A stretch of DNA of 64,000 nt from Heterobilharzia americana (taxonomy: Eukaryota > Platyhelminthes > Trematoda > Strigeidida > Schistosomatidae). Positions within the stretch are counted from its first letter, which is position 1, and each line of letters opens with the position of its first letter. The position numbers and the translations under genes were made by a program. Under the pieces are notes generated by a model, which saw only the letters and a list, made by a program, of their open reading frames with translations, had not been told where the DNA came from and ran no database searches. The stretch is from NCBI GenBank assembly GCA_944470555.2, contig OX104130.1, positions 75,707,160-75,771,159 of the forward strand. Reading direction: 5' to 3'. Below are positions 23,345-35,591 of this stretch, piece after piece.

Positions 23345-24493
23345 CGCCAATGTGACTAATTGGCAACTACGTCCTTGAGCTTCCCTAACTTCTTATTCCC
23401 ATTAGCTCGAGGAACCCAGTAAGGTAATCTGCGCTGTTGGAGCCAAAAGTCAGAGACTAACAAATTGGTGCCACGTCTTGATCAAGCCACTAGGCACTCA
23501 CCAACTCAAGTACATGTCGTTGTTTTGCAGATCGAGGTAATGGCTGAGCACGCGCAAGCGTCCTTACTAACTACGTAGCTGAAGGTTAACTACCTCGTCG
23601 ACTAACTTTCTCCTGACATGGCTTTTGCAGGCGTTTCTTTGATGGTGTTCAATTTCGTTCGCGGTAGACTGTATGTCGATTTAGAATTTGTTCTGAGATA
23701 AACTGCTGCCCTCTTCGAGCCTGAAGTCGCAGGTCTAGACGCGGTATTCTCTCCTTCCTTCGGAGAGAGAGTTAGTTCCACTTCTATCTGCCTGCGGTCT
23801 TTAGAAGGCGCTGACACTCGTAATCAGAGTATAAATAGGTATTCCCGTAAGTGCCTTTTAGCAACCTAATAAGTTTCTCTGTCGTCAGTGTAAGATATGT
23901 GGGAATGTCTCTACTTACGTGTGAAATAGGTGCTGGCCAAAAATTAGCGAGTGAGAACAACTGCAAAAAAGGACCGTTTGTGTGGGTTTCCGTATACACC
24001 TCCCAGATGCTTTTCCCAATAGCTCAATTTCCCCACATGACCGTTGAAGTCCCCTACCCATGCGACTATATCTGGATGTCTCACTCAGTTGATAGAATTC
24101 ATCCCTTGCATCATCTGAACTGCAGTCGGTGGGTGCGTCAGCAGAGAATGTATGAGTGGGCATAGGTAAGTCTCACGATCATTCCTAGTTCTTTTAGAGT
24201 CAGTCATTCAGTAGAACAGCACATAGATGGCTGTTGTCTGGTATGGAGACGAGAAGTGTGCTTTGTGTTTGAGAGCTCATAGCTATATGTGCATCAGAAT
24301 CTGCATGACGGCTAGCCGTTAAGTTTCCTGATACTCGTAAGATGAATTTTGAATGTCCATCATGGTGGCCAAGTGGGTAACTACACTCGGGTTTAAACAC
24401 CACGTCAAAGCAGCGGCTACCTGTCGTGATCATCCAAAAGAGTATTTGATGTATAACAGTAATCATTGTAGGGAAGCTGATGTGTGGTTGCAA
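23345..24493 (-). mobile_element. Non-LTR retrotransposon fragment A (endonuclease plus tail)
   Basis: Minus-strand translation starts with SKFILRVSGNLTASRHADSD and SIPDNSHLCAVLLND (24493-24200), passes through DAPTDCSSDDARDEFYQLSE (24120), FLASTYFT-like and RRRQIEV-like stretches (23990-23780), and ends at 23350-23480 with IKTWHQFVSL. This is the endonuclease of a trematode LINE whose intact form has LCAVRLNGS, YAPTDCSSDDAKDEFY, DFN and LASTNFRHK, followed at its 3' end by GGQTKTWHQ. The RT between is missing, so the copy has a large internal deletion; stops are frequent. It is a different family from the RTE copies. Confidence 0.65.
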
Positions 24494-25169
24494 GCCTGAG
24501 CACCATGTGAAGATAGCTGCAGTTGGTCAAGTTGTTTCTACATAGTGCGTGTTACGCAGAGAGGGACGAATAGTTTTAAATTACCATAGGACCTGTGGGT
24601 CAGCTGTCTTTGATCTGTTACATAGCATTCTTAGGGTTGTTTTGGGATTTATTTGTTCTAATACTGGATAGTAGTGAGTTTAGTGGTGACCACGAGAATC
24701 TGGAAGGTTTAGAGGAAGAGAAAAGCGTGAGCCGACGACTTAGCAAGTTGATAAAATCCTAACATTCAATAATAAAAGATTATTGACGAACGGTGTAGCT
24801 CGGCAAAGAAGAGGTGAGGCAGTCTAGAAATCGAGACTCAAATATAACTGAGCAGGGTTTCGAGTGCGTTGCAAGTCCATGAATCCTGACTGGTGAAACT
24901 AGGACCTGGCACTGCTGCATAGCGGTTAGAGCCACCACCTTATATTGGCGCATCAATTGAGAAAGCACCAATATGAAAGGTAAAGAAAAGAAAGGAAAGC
25001 AGTGGGAAGTAGTAAAAAAGGAATGCAAGAATACTAGATTCAGCATATTGACTACGATGAAGATAATACATAGATACATCTGCGCCACTGAGATCGATTC
25101 TGAGTCACGTCACCTAGAGCTTCCAACTACTAGTCCCGCTGACTTTAACCGGAAAGTCTACATTTCCCT

Positions 25170-25625
25170 ACACGACTCAGACCAAAAGTCAGAGACTTCA
25201 GCGACAATTGCTGTGGTTTATTCTGACTGCCTCTAACCTTTTCCCAACCTAAACGTTTCAGCCAACACTGTGGGACGGGACAGACAATGACTAAGTATGC
25301 GTAGCATATTTCTTAGTCGATGAAGTTTTATGACCTCATAGGTTGACTTTTCCCTAAAACTCTGCTCATGTTATCAACGTTGATGACGCAAGAAATATAC
25401 GAATGCACCGGTGGTTAAACCTCTGGGGTCTTCTCATAGCCTCTGCCTTGAATGACCATGTTTCACAGCCATATAGTATACAGTGCGAATGCCAGCGCAG
25501 TACACACGACCGCTTATAGCGGCGCCATAGGTGGTGTAATTTAGCAAAATCCAGTCGTTCGTTCTGTATCCATGCAGAGATTTCGTCGGTCACTAGCCCT
25601 CCAGGGCTGATCTGACTTCCAAAGT
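25170..25625 (-). mobile_element. Non-LTR retrotransposon fragment B (RT C-terminus)
   Basis: An open stretch at 25593-25366 reads TDEISAWIQNERLDFAKLHH, LWRRYKRSCVL, ILYGCETWSFKAEAMRR and FNHRCIR, the thumb and post-RT region of the same family as fragment A (consensus style VLLYGCETWxLRxEDxRRLxVFDHRCLR). Downstream sequence down to about 25170 retains the family's 3' region in broken form. Confidence 0.68.
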
Positions 25626-26175
25626 GAGATGGTCAGTATCCTCATATACTTCATTCCCTATTGTTTATAAGTACATCTGTAACGGGACTAGTCAAGATTG
25701 ATGCCTGCCCGCTCCCTTTAGACACCACTAGGTGTCGTCTATCCAGATGATGACTCTCCAGAGGCCCTAACATGGCTGCATGATTTTGACTACACAGCTT
25801 CAATTAGAATATACGCTTACAGTACGCCCTCTTGTTAGACTGCCAAATTACCTATCGCTCGGCAGAGCACTGCATTCCATTCAGGAAATATGGCAAGTGT
25901 AGGACGCCAATAAGTATGACTATGTTACGAATTTTGTCAAAGATCTGATCAGTCGACTTCTGCCCATGTTTGGAACCTTCCCCATATTCGCGGCTCATTG
26001 GTTTAGGGAGATGACTTACAATTAGTGGGTCACGAGTTTGAGCGGCGCTCGGCAAAACGAGTTTGGGGCAACTAGGTAGTAGTATCGTCGTCCCTCCCAC
26101 AATAGGTTTGGCTCATTGCCTACTTCACGAGTGTGCACTAGGTAACCAAGTGGACATCGTTCTATTTTCTAAGCT

Positions 26176-26508
26176 GTGATTAGGCTGCATATAACTACTG
26201 ACTTTTTTGATCTCCCTGCAGCTGTCTCAGAGATTTTCTTCCTCTCTTCTAGAGCAACTAACAAACTAGACCATGCTGACGGGACTATCGTTGATTTCCT
26301 TACACCACCTAGTACGTCCCTTACTCTTCTCAATAATATCCTACCTCTATCCTTCGAATTTTTGTTGGCAGACCATCACATTCTACCACTTAACATCGTT
26401 TCAGGTTTGAATCCGCCTTCTCAACTCCGGGGAAAATTTGACGATCGACATCTACATTCCAAGCATGTTCGGGCTGCATACTGGACAGCTGATTCGTCTG
26501 CAGACTAG
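26176..26508 (+). other. Unrecognised coding-like frame
   Basis: A 110-codon open frame begins at GTG, with no ATG in its first part, so it is not a complete gene by itself. It contains DHADGTIVDFLTPP and PLSFEFLLADHHILPLNIV, which read like real protein. I do not recognise the family. It may be an exon or a decayed element ORF. Confidence 0.25.
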
Positions 26509-26519
26509 TTAAGAATTTT

Positions 26520-27849
26520 AAATATTGTTATACAATCCGATATATGTTTATGTATAGGGCTTGTGTCAAAATTGGTGTGAGGGCTTAATACTTACCGGTC
26601 TCACATGCCGAAATAGAATGAAACTTTGAAATCCAGGTCCACTTCTTAAAAGTGTGTCTTAACCATCGAATTACAAATCTAGACCAATTAGACTGTTTTT
26701 CGGAGTGCTCTGCACATAATTCTAGCAGCCTGTCACGTAAGGTTTTCACTGGGACATCGTTTTTGGTGGTGGTTTCACGAAAAATTGTTTACCTCCAACA
26801 ATCGGTAATAAGCCTTAATTGCTAGTTAACTACTACCGAGGCATTACCCGTTGTTTTCGCTCATAGCACCCACCACTACTCTTGATTACTACAAAGACTC
26901 CTCGTCAATCGAAGTCTAACCTACTTTATGTCATCATCGTGGCTAGACGCAGCTTTCATGAGTATGAGTCTTCTAACATCAACCAGACCGATTAAGAATG
27001 CAGAAATTAATGGACTTAAACTAACCTTTTGGTGTGGCCACTAGCTGTTTCTATTTGTACATCTACTGACTACTGAGTATTAGACTAAGTTTGATACGTT
27101 TGATAATCACTCATATATTGACATAGATAGTCACCTACCACCCTCCTAAGTGCGTGCTTGATGTTTCCATTTTGCAGTTGAGCTTGCCAAGGCTTCACTG
27201 CTGTGTTTGGAAAGTACGTGTTATTATCGTGTTGGAAACAACTTACTGTCATAAACTGTTTATTAGTCAACATCGGTGAGGGACCGAACGTCACTGAGTG
27301 ACAGTTCGAGCTGTCATAGGTCATATCAACACATCTAGCGAAAATAGAGAAATAAGGAAAAAAGTAGTCAAAAATGGTTGTCATGGAAAGAGATGATACG
27401 AACGAAAGATATAATATGATGACTAGGGTGACGAAAATATGTATGTGTCTGTCTGCTGATTTTCACTCTGAGCCGTGTCATTTAGAGTCTTTAGACACCG
27501 ATTTAGGTTGTCACCCGACTCTCAACCAAGAAGTCTACATTTACCACCCGGCCCAGACCATATTGCTTCCAGTTATCGCTGGAGACGGTCGGTGAAAAAT
27601 TGTACGTGTTGGGATAGCAATCATGTGTCACTTTGAGTTGACACTGGCTGACAAAGTCAACGTAGAGCCTTTCACGCAAGTGCCTCTGTCGAAGTTGTCA
27701 CGCTTCACAGTAGCATACAAACAATAGGATAATAGAAAAAGAGTGATATCAAAGTAGACAAAGTTGTGGAAGAGATTAGACAATTCGAAGATGAAGGCTA
27801 GTGCAAATATTCAAGCTTCAAAAGACGTCAAAGAGTGAATACATCTGCA
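26520..27849. other. No recognised gene; repeat 3'-end-like segments
   Basis: Sequence around 27447-27560 resembles 25080-25170 (shared AAGTCTACATTT and GTCATTTAGAG-like words), suggesting worn 3' ends of the same LINE family. Nothing else supported. Confidence 0.3.
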
Positions 27850-28584
27850 CCATTGTGACTGATGTATAGCCATGTCACTAACGGTCCTTAATCACTGGTT
27901 TCTATCATCTCGGAGACCCCAGTCAGTCAGTCAACACGACTCAGATAAACAGTTGAGGACTTCGTGAACTGGTGCCAGGTCTTGGCCTGGCCACCCTTAA
28001 CCCTCTTCCAACCTAATCCAACCTCCCTTAGCGCGACACATTGATGCAGGTGGCTTCTCCGCATGGGCGTTACATGTGTAGGCCATCTCAGTCGATGAAG
28101 ATTTACAATCTTATCGATTTCCCTATCTTTCCCATGACCTCACCATTGCTCACACGGTGATTGCACCAAACGCAGGCAATGCTACGGAAACACCTATGAT
28201 CAGAGCCCTGTAACCGCTTCATGTCTTCTACTTTGAAGGAACATCTCAGCCGTATAACAGCACAGAACGATCTACAGAGCAGTATGTTCGTCCTTTCATA
28301 GTTAGTCGGATATCTAGCCAGTCAACCTCACAGATAATGTCATTTGGCAAATGCCAAACGGGCCTTCTGTATCTTAGCTGAGATCTAGTCAGCAACCAGC
28401 CCATTTGAACTGATGCAACTCCCCAAGTTAGTGAAGTAATCCACTCATTCAACCACTTTGCTCCCCACCAATAATCAGAGTAGTTGCAGACCAGTCCTGA
28501 AGCACCATATATTTCATAGGTACGAAACGCGTGCCAAGCGTTCACAAATTTCTGTTTAAAGCTTTCTGAAGTCCCTGTCTTCAT
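27850..28584 (-). mobile_element. Non-LTR retrotransposon fragment C (RT C-terminus to 3' end)
   Basis: Minus-strand frames give WLNEWITSLTWGVASVQMGW and RLTMKGRTYCSVDRSVLLYG (28430-28249), then, shifted, DHRCFRSIAC-like, NHRVSNGEVM-like, LHRLRWPTHV-like and GWPGQDLAPVHE (28090-27960). This matches in order the C-terminal region that follows VLLYGCETW in this LINE family. Several frameshifts; inactive. Confidence 0.65.
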
Positions 28585-29566
28585 CTATCAGGACAGAAGA
28601 GTTGTTGACTAGCTGACTACCTGCAGATTTGTTTATCAGGCCATAAATCGTTGTCAATTTGCGAGTGTTAATAACACCTCCCAACTGCATGCCCCTAGTA
28701 CACAAAATGGATTTGAACCAATGACAGCGATTTCAGCATTAAAACCGCCGTTGAACAGAATAACAGTCTTACTAAAACCTAAACCTAAACTATGCCATAT
28801 GGGAGTAGCAACATCTGGGTTACATAATGTGCAAATATTGGTACGGATGGTAAGTTAGCGTCGTTATTTATACTGTGGTTTATAGATTGAGTAAAATCTA
28901 CAAAACATGCATATTTGTGCATTGTAAAGTAACTTCTACCTATCGCATTAAGCATGGAGTGCTACTTGGCTGCCATATTCTCTGCAGATTAATAACAGTT
29001 GGAGTTCATAGCCCGTCATTTGAAAGTCGACTTTTGAGGCCAGTAAGTCGCAGCTGATCGGCTCTACGGGTGAGGTGAATTTTCGAAATTTAGAATGAAG
29101 AATATGTTTTCAGTGCCGGAGTAAATTTCTGAAACGTTGTATCCATTAACAGTGTAACTAGTGTTTTGGATGCTGCAATAATTTTCTTTAAGTTTCATTG
29201 ATGTTATAGCTACGAATACTGTCAGATGAAAATTGGGGAAGCTTAAGAGGAATGTCACTCACGTTTCACACTGAAAGGTACCATTCAGAATATGACTTAT
29301 GCAAAACTAAAGGACCCAGTCAGGCTTGAGAATTTGACAATGAGGAGTTACTTTTAGATGTAAGAAGCGTATTATGATGCACTTCGAGCATTTCACTACC
29401 AACATTGATTTAAATCAGTTCCTTTTCCTTCACTCTGGTCAAGCGGATTGTTTCCACAGTTGACCTTCAGATTCACCTACTAATGCCTACAGCAACGGCT
29501 CATAACTTCCACTTAGGTTTTCAGGTTACTGAGTGACAGCGTTGTTACATGAGATGAAACTGGAGC

Positions 29567-29568
<2 letters not shown>
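28585..29568. other. No recognised feature
   Basis: AT-rich sequence without supported genes. A 64-codon frame at 29258-29064 (minus) starts at GTG right after an in-frame TGA and was not accepted. Confidence 0.35.

Positions 29569-29625
<57 letters not shown>
29569..29625. repeat. (TA)n microsatellite
   Basis: About 28 uninterrupted TA units form a perfect dinucleotide tract next to the Sm-alpha region. Such a tract can extrude as a cruciform and is expected to vary in length. Confidence 0.98.
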
Positions 29626-29629
<4 letters not shown>

Positions 29630-29732
29630 CTAAGGCTGGTCTTACAGTTAGAAGCAGTGATTAAATGTGTTGAGTGTTTCATTTACCTAGGAAACCAAAT
29701 CAGCTTTTATTAATGATGGATCGTGGCTAGCA

Positions 29733-29782
29733 GTGGAATCCAGGATGTGCATTTCGTCCTATTCGGGGCTCGTCAGCTGTAT
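29733..29782 (-). ncRNA. Hammerhead ribozyme motif (Sm-alpha type)
   Basis: On the minus strand the conserved core is present: CTGACGAG, a stem-II region GCCC-CGAATA-GGAC (one imperfect pair), GAAA, a very short stem III (TGCACA), the presumed cleavage triplet ATC and the stem-I strand CTGGATTCCACTGC. All invariant core bases (CTGANGA and GAAA) are intact, so self-cleavage is plausible. Stem III is minimal, as known for Sm-alpha. Confidence 0.82.
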
Positions 29783-29799
29783 GTACCTGCTTCCCAGTG

Positions 29800-29881
29800 A
29801 GTGGTGTTGTGCCCACTGGGATTCGGACTCGGGAGCGATCGCTCTAAACACCAGGGCTTTATCAACTACACCACCGAGCCA
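29800..29881 (-). promoter_or_regulatory. tRNA-derived pol III promoter region of the SINE
   Basis: On the minus strand TGGCTCGGTGGTGTAGTTGA (A-box-like) is followed about 45 bases on by GAGTCCGAATCCC (B-box-like, close to GGTTCGAATCC). This is the usual internal RNA polymerase III promoter of tRNA-derived SINEs and sits at the 5' side of the hammerhead. Confidence 0.65.
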
Positions 29882-30129
29882 CGATAGCCACTTCTTGTGT
29901 GACGGGTATAGTTTTAGTATAATTGTTTTTATATGATACCGTCGTTGCTTGGACCGAATTGATCAGTCTCTACTGGCATTATGGCATCCTGGATTCCACT
30001 GCTAGCCACGATCCATCATTAATATAATTAAAACGCAGGCAATATCGAGGCATCCGCACAGGAGCCCATATGCCAATAGAGACCGATCAATTCGGTCCAA
30101 GCAACGACGGTATCGTATAAAAAACAATC

Positions 30130-31200
30130 ATACCAACTCAACATTTGTTGGTTATAATTGAATAAATCACGGTACAGATGCGAAAGACGAATTGGTTTTG
30201 CTAGTTTACATCAACTATGTATCCACTGTCTAAAGGAAACAAGTATGTCTTACAGCGGTGTGCTTTGGTGTATTTTAAGAGTGGAGGACTTGCGATGGGC
30301 GCATGTATCTAACTGTCTTTTCCTTTTGTAGCATCGCCTATGTGAAGTTGAATTACTGTCATCAATGCAGAAATCAGGCGTTCTTTATTAAGTAGAGCAA
30401 TATACTGATTTTTAATTTGGCCGGTTATGTAAATCTTTAACTGAGATGCTCGAGACATAACAAACTGCCTTCTCACTCTGACGTATTATATAAAGAGGAA
30501 AGCAACCAGGCATAATGGTGATATAAATTTACGTAGTCTATATATTTCCCATATGGAAGCATTAGTTTTCTGTATAGAACGGGCAGGTAAACAGATTTGA
30601 TTGCCTGGGACCACATAGTCAATAGGACTCAAAATCCAATTCATTGGTGCAAAATCAAACGCTCCACGTAACCTTAATCTTGCTATTACTTATTCTTATT
30701 CCCCTTACTTCATAACTTTCAGTGATAGGTAGTAGTTTCACACATTGTCATCCTTCTTATTGACTTTCTGCTTTACGAGGTGTAACAATGTGAATTGCCA
30801 AAACATTATTTCAGGTCATGTTGTTTGTTTGACCTTGTTTTTGAGTTATTTTTAACCATCTGCTTGAAAACCTAGAGCGAGGAGGATAATTCTTGTCAGA
30901 AATCGTTGTTTCAGAAGTGTATCCCCTAGTGGTTGAAGCGAAAGTCAAGTTTAGGAGGTAATGGCACAACGAAATCTAGAACCTGGTCATTGTGGTGGGG
31001 TTTATTTCCATGTTTTATTTATTTGTCATAGTTTACTGCCATATTATTCCGTGGTGAATGGAATTTCGGGCGTAGTTTTTGGTTTACCGCCATATCAGGC
31101 TAGCTATACGTTATTTAGAACTGGTTTTCATTATTTTATCTTTAGTTTCAGTGGTAGTCAAAATTTCCAGTTTCCCAAAATAATTGTTCAGCATTTATGA
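30130..31200. other. No recognised feature
   Basis: A 79-codon ATG frame at 30961-31200 (plus) with hydrophobic, aromatic-rich content is the only notable frame. No family signature and no splice context support it. Confidence 0.3.
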
Positions 31201-31225
31201 GTCGAAAAAAGTGGGACTTAGTAAG

Positions 31226-31600
31226 TCAAGTAAGTATACTACACAGTGTGGTGGTCCTCCATCGAGCGTTGAATTCACTTGATGGCATGAATATATCTGA
31301 ATAATTCTCTCTATGCAACAAAGTTGACGGCTTCTGGTGGGACTCATTCTTCGTATCATTTGGATTGCAGTCGACAGACACATTGGTGGTGATCATAAAT
31401 AGGCATTGGCAAGCCTCATGACCCTTCCTACAAATGTATTCAGCCAGATACCAGACAACTGTTGGTTGGCATGCAGTTGAGAAGTGCAGTTTCTGCTCGA
31501 GAATTGAATGGTACGCTTTTGCCAGCGAGTTCATGAGAGCTAGCTACTGAATTTCCTGAAACTCGTGAGGTGACTTTTACAAAGTTACTGCACTAACCAC
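31226..31600 (-). mobile_element. Non-LTR retrotransposon fragment D (endonuclease)
   Basis: Minus-strand frames give KVTSRVSGNSVASSHELAG and AETALLNCMPTNSCL (31590-31480), then, in another frame, VDCNPNDTKNESHQKPSTLL and SDIFMPSSEFNARW (31380-31250). This aligns with the endonuclease of fragment A (LRVSG..., YAPTDCSSDDAKDEFYxKLS, DIVVxxxDFNA). It is a separate, diverged copy that keeps no RT. Confidence 0.62.
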
Positions 31601-32239
31601 ATGAGGTCAAATGAATAAACGCACTCGGATTTTGTATACATGGCTAAGAGACATGGCATACATCCAAGGCTGGAGAATCCAGAGTTTTGGCAATAAATGC
31701 CTGTTACTCGATATGTTATAAGGTTCGAACGCTTAAAGCTCCTACGACAAATCAACAGAAAGGTTTCGGGACACTATGAATGATTCTTTACTGGCTAGGA
31801 TTGTTGACAATGATCACAGAGTGAGACGTTGACGCATTGGTAAGAGGCTTAATGTTGGTATCAGGGAGAGAACACAAGAGAGGGTCAAAAGCATGGAGAA
31901 CAGATTACGGTTGATTGGGCAGTGTATGCTATCAGAAACATGCAGACGGTTGGTACTTCTGGGGTGTCCGAACCGTGGAAGTTTCTGTAGAGTACCTAAG
32001 AGAGAAAAAGATCAATATTTACAAGATCATAGATCCCATGGGATATTTGCTTCAGGCCGGTCACACACAGCCTTCTCAGGATTGTCTGTTTGGGATGTGC
32101 TTTTCCCAGCGGGAAATAGGAAAACCCACAACTCCGGTGCCAGAATACCTAAGAGCAAGAGAAAGCGTGCTATTTTTCCGGCTAAATTCTTTTAACACAA
32201 CTTCAAATGGAAAAGACAGCATTAGCACGGTACGGCTGA
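31601..32239. other. Coding-like but unassigned segment
   Basis: Overlapping plus frames of 100 and 121 codons (31893-32195 and 31915-32280) were seen. One contains RLRLIGQCMLSE, faintly like the RLRWLGHVLRM block of the LINE family, but orientation and flanks do not support an assignment. Confidence 0.25.
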
Positions 32240-35200
32240 TTTATTTTTTATTTCTCCCTTGGGTTCCTAGTGGAAAATAAGTCTTCGGTAGTACGTCGTC
32301 ATTTCACTCCGTTTTCTGCAGACTTTTTAACCTTGGCTCCACGACTGCCCATAAGTTTTCATTTCTTCCTCACATGATCTCCTACATGTCAGCCTCAGCT
32401 GGGACACCCAACTCGTCGTTTCCCGCTTGAGGGTCTGACCTGGGGCGTGATGTTCCCAAACCGTCTTCTCAGTATATGCCTAGTCCAATCCACCTCCACA
32501 TTTTCCCGAACATTTGTAGTACGATAGGTTATTTGTTGGTTCGTTGCCAGACCAAAGTGAGTGCCTTGTTGCTTATTCTTGTTATTCTGACCATCTGATC
32601 AGATTTTCAGTATCGAGTGGGCGTAGGCGGCATCTGTTGATGTGTGTCTGCAGTTTGTTGGAAATACTTTTCGTAACTCACCAAGTCTGTCAACCATCAC
32701 ATAGAAGCACTGACGACGTTGGTGTTAAAAATCCGGACCGTGTTCACGCTTTATGCTGAGTTCAGTGCAGTAGATCTCCACTTTGATTTGAGATTGATGA
32801 TGGCCTGTCTTGCTGTCTTTTTGATCCTAACTTTGGCATCCTCATCTGTGCCGTTGCCTGCAGTTGAAACTATGCTGCCTTGCCTAGGTAGGTGAAAGAG
32901 ACAACTTCCGTTAGATCTCTCCCGTTGATGGTGCTTGCTGTTATTGCTGTTGTTGTTGGTTGGGTATCTTCATCACCTCTGTCTTCTCTACGTCCACCTT
33001 AAGGAAGTCCCTTTTTCGCTGCCTCGTCTCCCTTCTGCTGACAACTTGTTTGTTTTCGCCTGTAGGTCTCCGGGTCTGTGCGACACTACACATAAATCAT
33101 CATTGGCAAAATCTAAATCTTCTTCTGGGGTCTTTTCGTCGGTCAAACAGCGTATGCCCATCTTCTCACAGCTCCTCAAAGTTTGTTGCATGCTCCGGTC
33201 CATTCTACCACAATGAGGATGATCATCGTTGATAGTGGGCGGCAACCTTACCTTATTCCTTCCCGTCTTCACTTCAAAGGCATCACTGAGCGTTCCACGT
33301 GAATCACTTGTCATGCAGCATCATACAGCATATCGCTGCTATTGAATGAGGTTGATAAAGGTTTGTGGCACTGACACCGTAGTGTTGAAGCAGCTGCCTA
33401 TTAGATTACTTCTCGGTCGACCCTACTGAAGGTCTTTTCAAAGTCGATAGAGTTGGGGTAAAGACCCAGTTGACTGGCATTCTATACTCTGTACTACGGT
33501 GATGTGCAGAGTAGCGTTGCAATTTGATGGGCACATGATTTGTTCTTCCTGAAGCCAGCCAGCTCGTTCTGGTCGTAATTTTGAATTCAATACATTTTTT
33601 AGTCTCTCCATGATGATGCGGCATGATATTCTGCTTGGGGTGGACAGGAGTGGAGCATGATTCCACGCCAGTTCTTGCAAAGACTTTGGAAGTTTGACAG
33701 GGTAACCCCTCTTCCAATTAATGGGCTGGTACCTTTCCTTTCAAACCTTCTGCAATAGTGGTTATAGCATGTCCGTTGATGTCTCTGAGTCTATTTTCAG
33801 TGCTTCTGGGGGAATTCCATCTGTTTGTACTGCTTTACCGGATTCCAGCAACTAAGTAGCGTTCAGGACTTCACTTCTACTTTTGTCGGATGTCTTGTGT
33901 TCACTGGTAATTTTGTGACTGGGCTGCTGGTGGTATTTCCGGATGAGTTGCAGGTGGTGTTGGTGGTGGTCGATTTAAGAGTTTTCTGAAGTAGTCAGCC
34001 TATTGTATCCTTTGTTCCCCCTCTTTGGTAACAAGGTTTCATTCACTATCTCAGTGATTTAATCTGTATTGATCTCTTCCCTCCCAGATAGTAACCTGGC
34101 TATTTGATATAATGTTGTCAGGTCTCTCCTACTTGCAGCTTGTTCTGCTTCACTTGCCAATGTGTCGTAGAAGTATGTTTTGTCTTTCCGTGCACTCTTT
34201 TTTACTTCTTTGTCCAGTCTATTGTTTTATAGGTTGTATTCAGTTCCTCTTTTCGTTGTTCATCCATACACTGCACTGGTTCATCTTCTGCTCCACCATC
34301 TATCTCTCATCTATCAGCTTCCATGTGTCCGTCGAGATTCATTCCTTGTCTTGTTTATTCAGGTTTCTTTCCACGTCGCTTTCACAGAGTTCCAGTGTTC
34401 TTTCACGCAGGTTTTCTCGGGGGTATTCCTTAATGTCTCCCACTTTTTCCTGATGACTAAGTGACGTGAATATGTCCCCTGTAATTTCGTCCTTCAGTTT
34501 CTGTTCTGCGTGTTGAACTTCAACTGTGGTCTGTCACCAGCTTCTCTGAGGGCTTTCAACTTGATTTTGAAGGTTCCTTGCACTAGGTAGTAAGTGGTGT
34601 GAACCTACATCTGCTCCTCTTCTTGATCTTATGTTCTGTGGGCTATGTCTCCACTTTCTTGAGATTGAGATGAAGTTGATCTGATTTCCAGTGTGTCCAT
34701 CTGGTGAAATCAACTGCATGTCGCTTTGTGAATATCTTTATGTTTGTACACACTGCCTCCAATCACTAAATCGTTGAATGGGCAGAATTCTGCAAACAGT
34801 TTTCCATTCTCGTTCATTTCACCGAGTGCTTCTCGATCTATGGTTAGTTCTCTTCCTGTGTTGTCTTCTTCCAGTTTGGCATTAAAACATGTCACCCATT
34901 AGAATTTTGATGTGGCCAACTGGTGTAGGGTCTTGTCCATTACTGATTGCAGTTGTCTTTAGAATTCCTCCTTCTTCCCTCCATCTGCATTATTTGTATG
35001 ATTATGACTTTCCTTCCTTTTGAGTTGAATCCATCTTGCTGTCATGATCCTGCAGGAAGAGATTGGTTCCCAGTGCACGAGAGCCTTCGATGTTCTTGGA
35101 AGGGGGACATCATGATATTCACTCCAGAATTCAGTGTGCTGGTGGTTGCCGTCTGGATGGAAATATCGGAGTAGATCATTGACTCTCCAGTTGAGAGTTG

Positions 35201-35591
35201 GGAGAGTTCACTTCCATTCCATGTTCCCTTGCAGATTCTAAACACTTCTATGCCATACTTTCTCATTTTTTTGCAATCCGAGCAGCCTTGCCAACCAGCT
35301 TTAAACATTGTGCTTACATTCCATGTTTTTATGCTTACTTTTGCTTTCATCGAGAGAGAGGAGACACATCGGCCAATCGGCTTCCCGAGGGCTTTCACCG
35401 ACTGGCGTCATTTCATCTCTCCGATTGAAGCGAGGAATAAGTTTATTTTTATATTTTCTTTGTTCTTTGAAGTTTGTTTAGTGATTGATTGATGTTCCGG
35501 GGTAGGATTGCCAGTCGTATCCAGAACGTTCGCTCTTTATCCGAGCTTAGGACCGGGCAATCAGCTAGTGAACTAGTTAACCAGGCGAGGT
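32240..35591 (-). mobile_element. RTE-clade non-LTR retrotransposon, copy 2
   Basis: A 3.35-kb minus-strand copy with both ends. The 5' end at 35591 has the AACTAGTTAACCAGG motif; the 3' end near 32240 has the same final words as copy 1 (TTCCACTAGGAACCC-like). Endonuclease blocks (KYGIEVFRICKGTWNGSELS at 35270; GEMNENGKLFAEFCPFND at 34800) and RT blocks (EVKTG at 33275; DLDFANDDL at 33115) are in order. Frameshifts are abundant. It shares with copies 1 and 3 a 4-bp insertion at the endonuclease GD motif (34878-34896), and with the 8.2-kb copy several unusual RT-region changes. Confidence 0.9.

Larger units (their letters stand above)
29709..30126 (-). mobile_element. Sm-alpha-type hammerhead SINE with nested inverted repeats
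   Basis: The minus strand contains a tRNA-like head (about 29881-29800) followed by a hammerhead motif (29782-29733). A perfect 39-bp inverted repeat flanks this block (29709-29747 with 29985-30023). A second inverted pair of about 55 bp (29923-29978 with 30071-30126, a few mismatches) overlaps the first, so the region looks like two head-to-head Sm-alpha units joined through their ends. Sm-alpha is the schistosome SINE-like family known to encode an active hammerhead. Confidence 0.8.

Noticed and set aside
27085..27384. Possible gypsy RT or integrase piece
   Set aside because: Single resemblance in a short stretch, no neighbouring motif in the right order.
28760..28800. Telomere-like CCTAAA repeats
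   Set aside because: Only about two units (cctaaacctaaac), not an array.
29064..29258. Possible secreted 64-aa protein
   Set aside because: GTG start directly after an in-frame TGA and no splice acceptor in frame.
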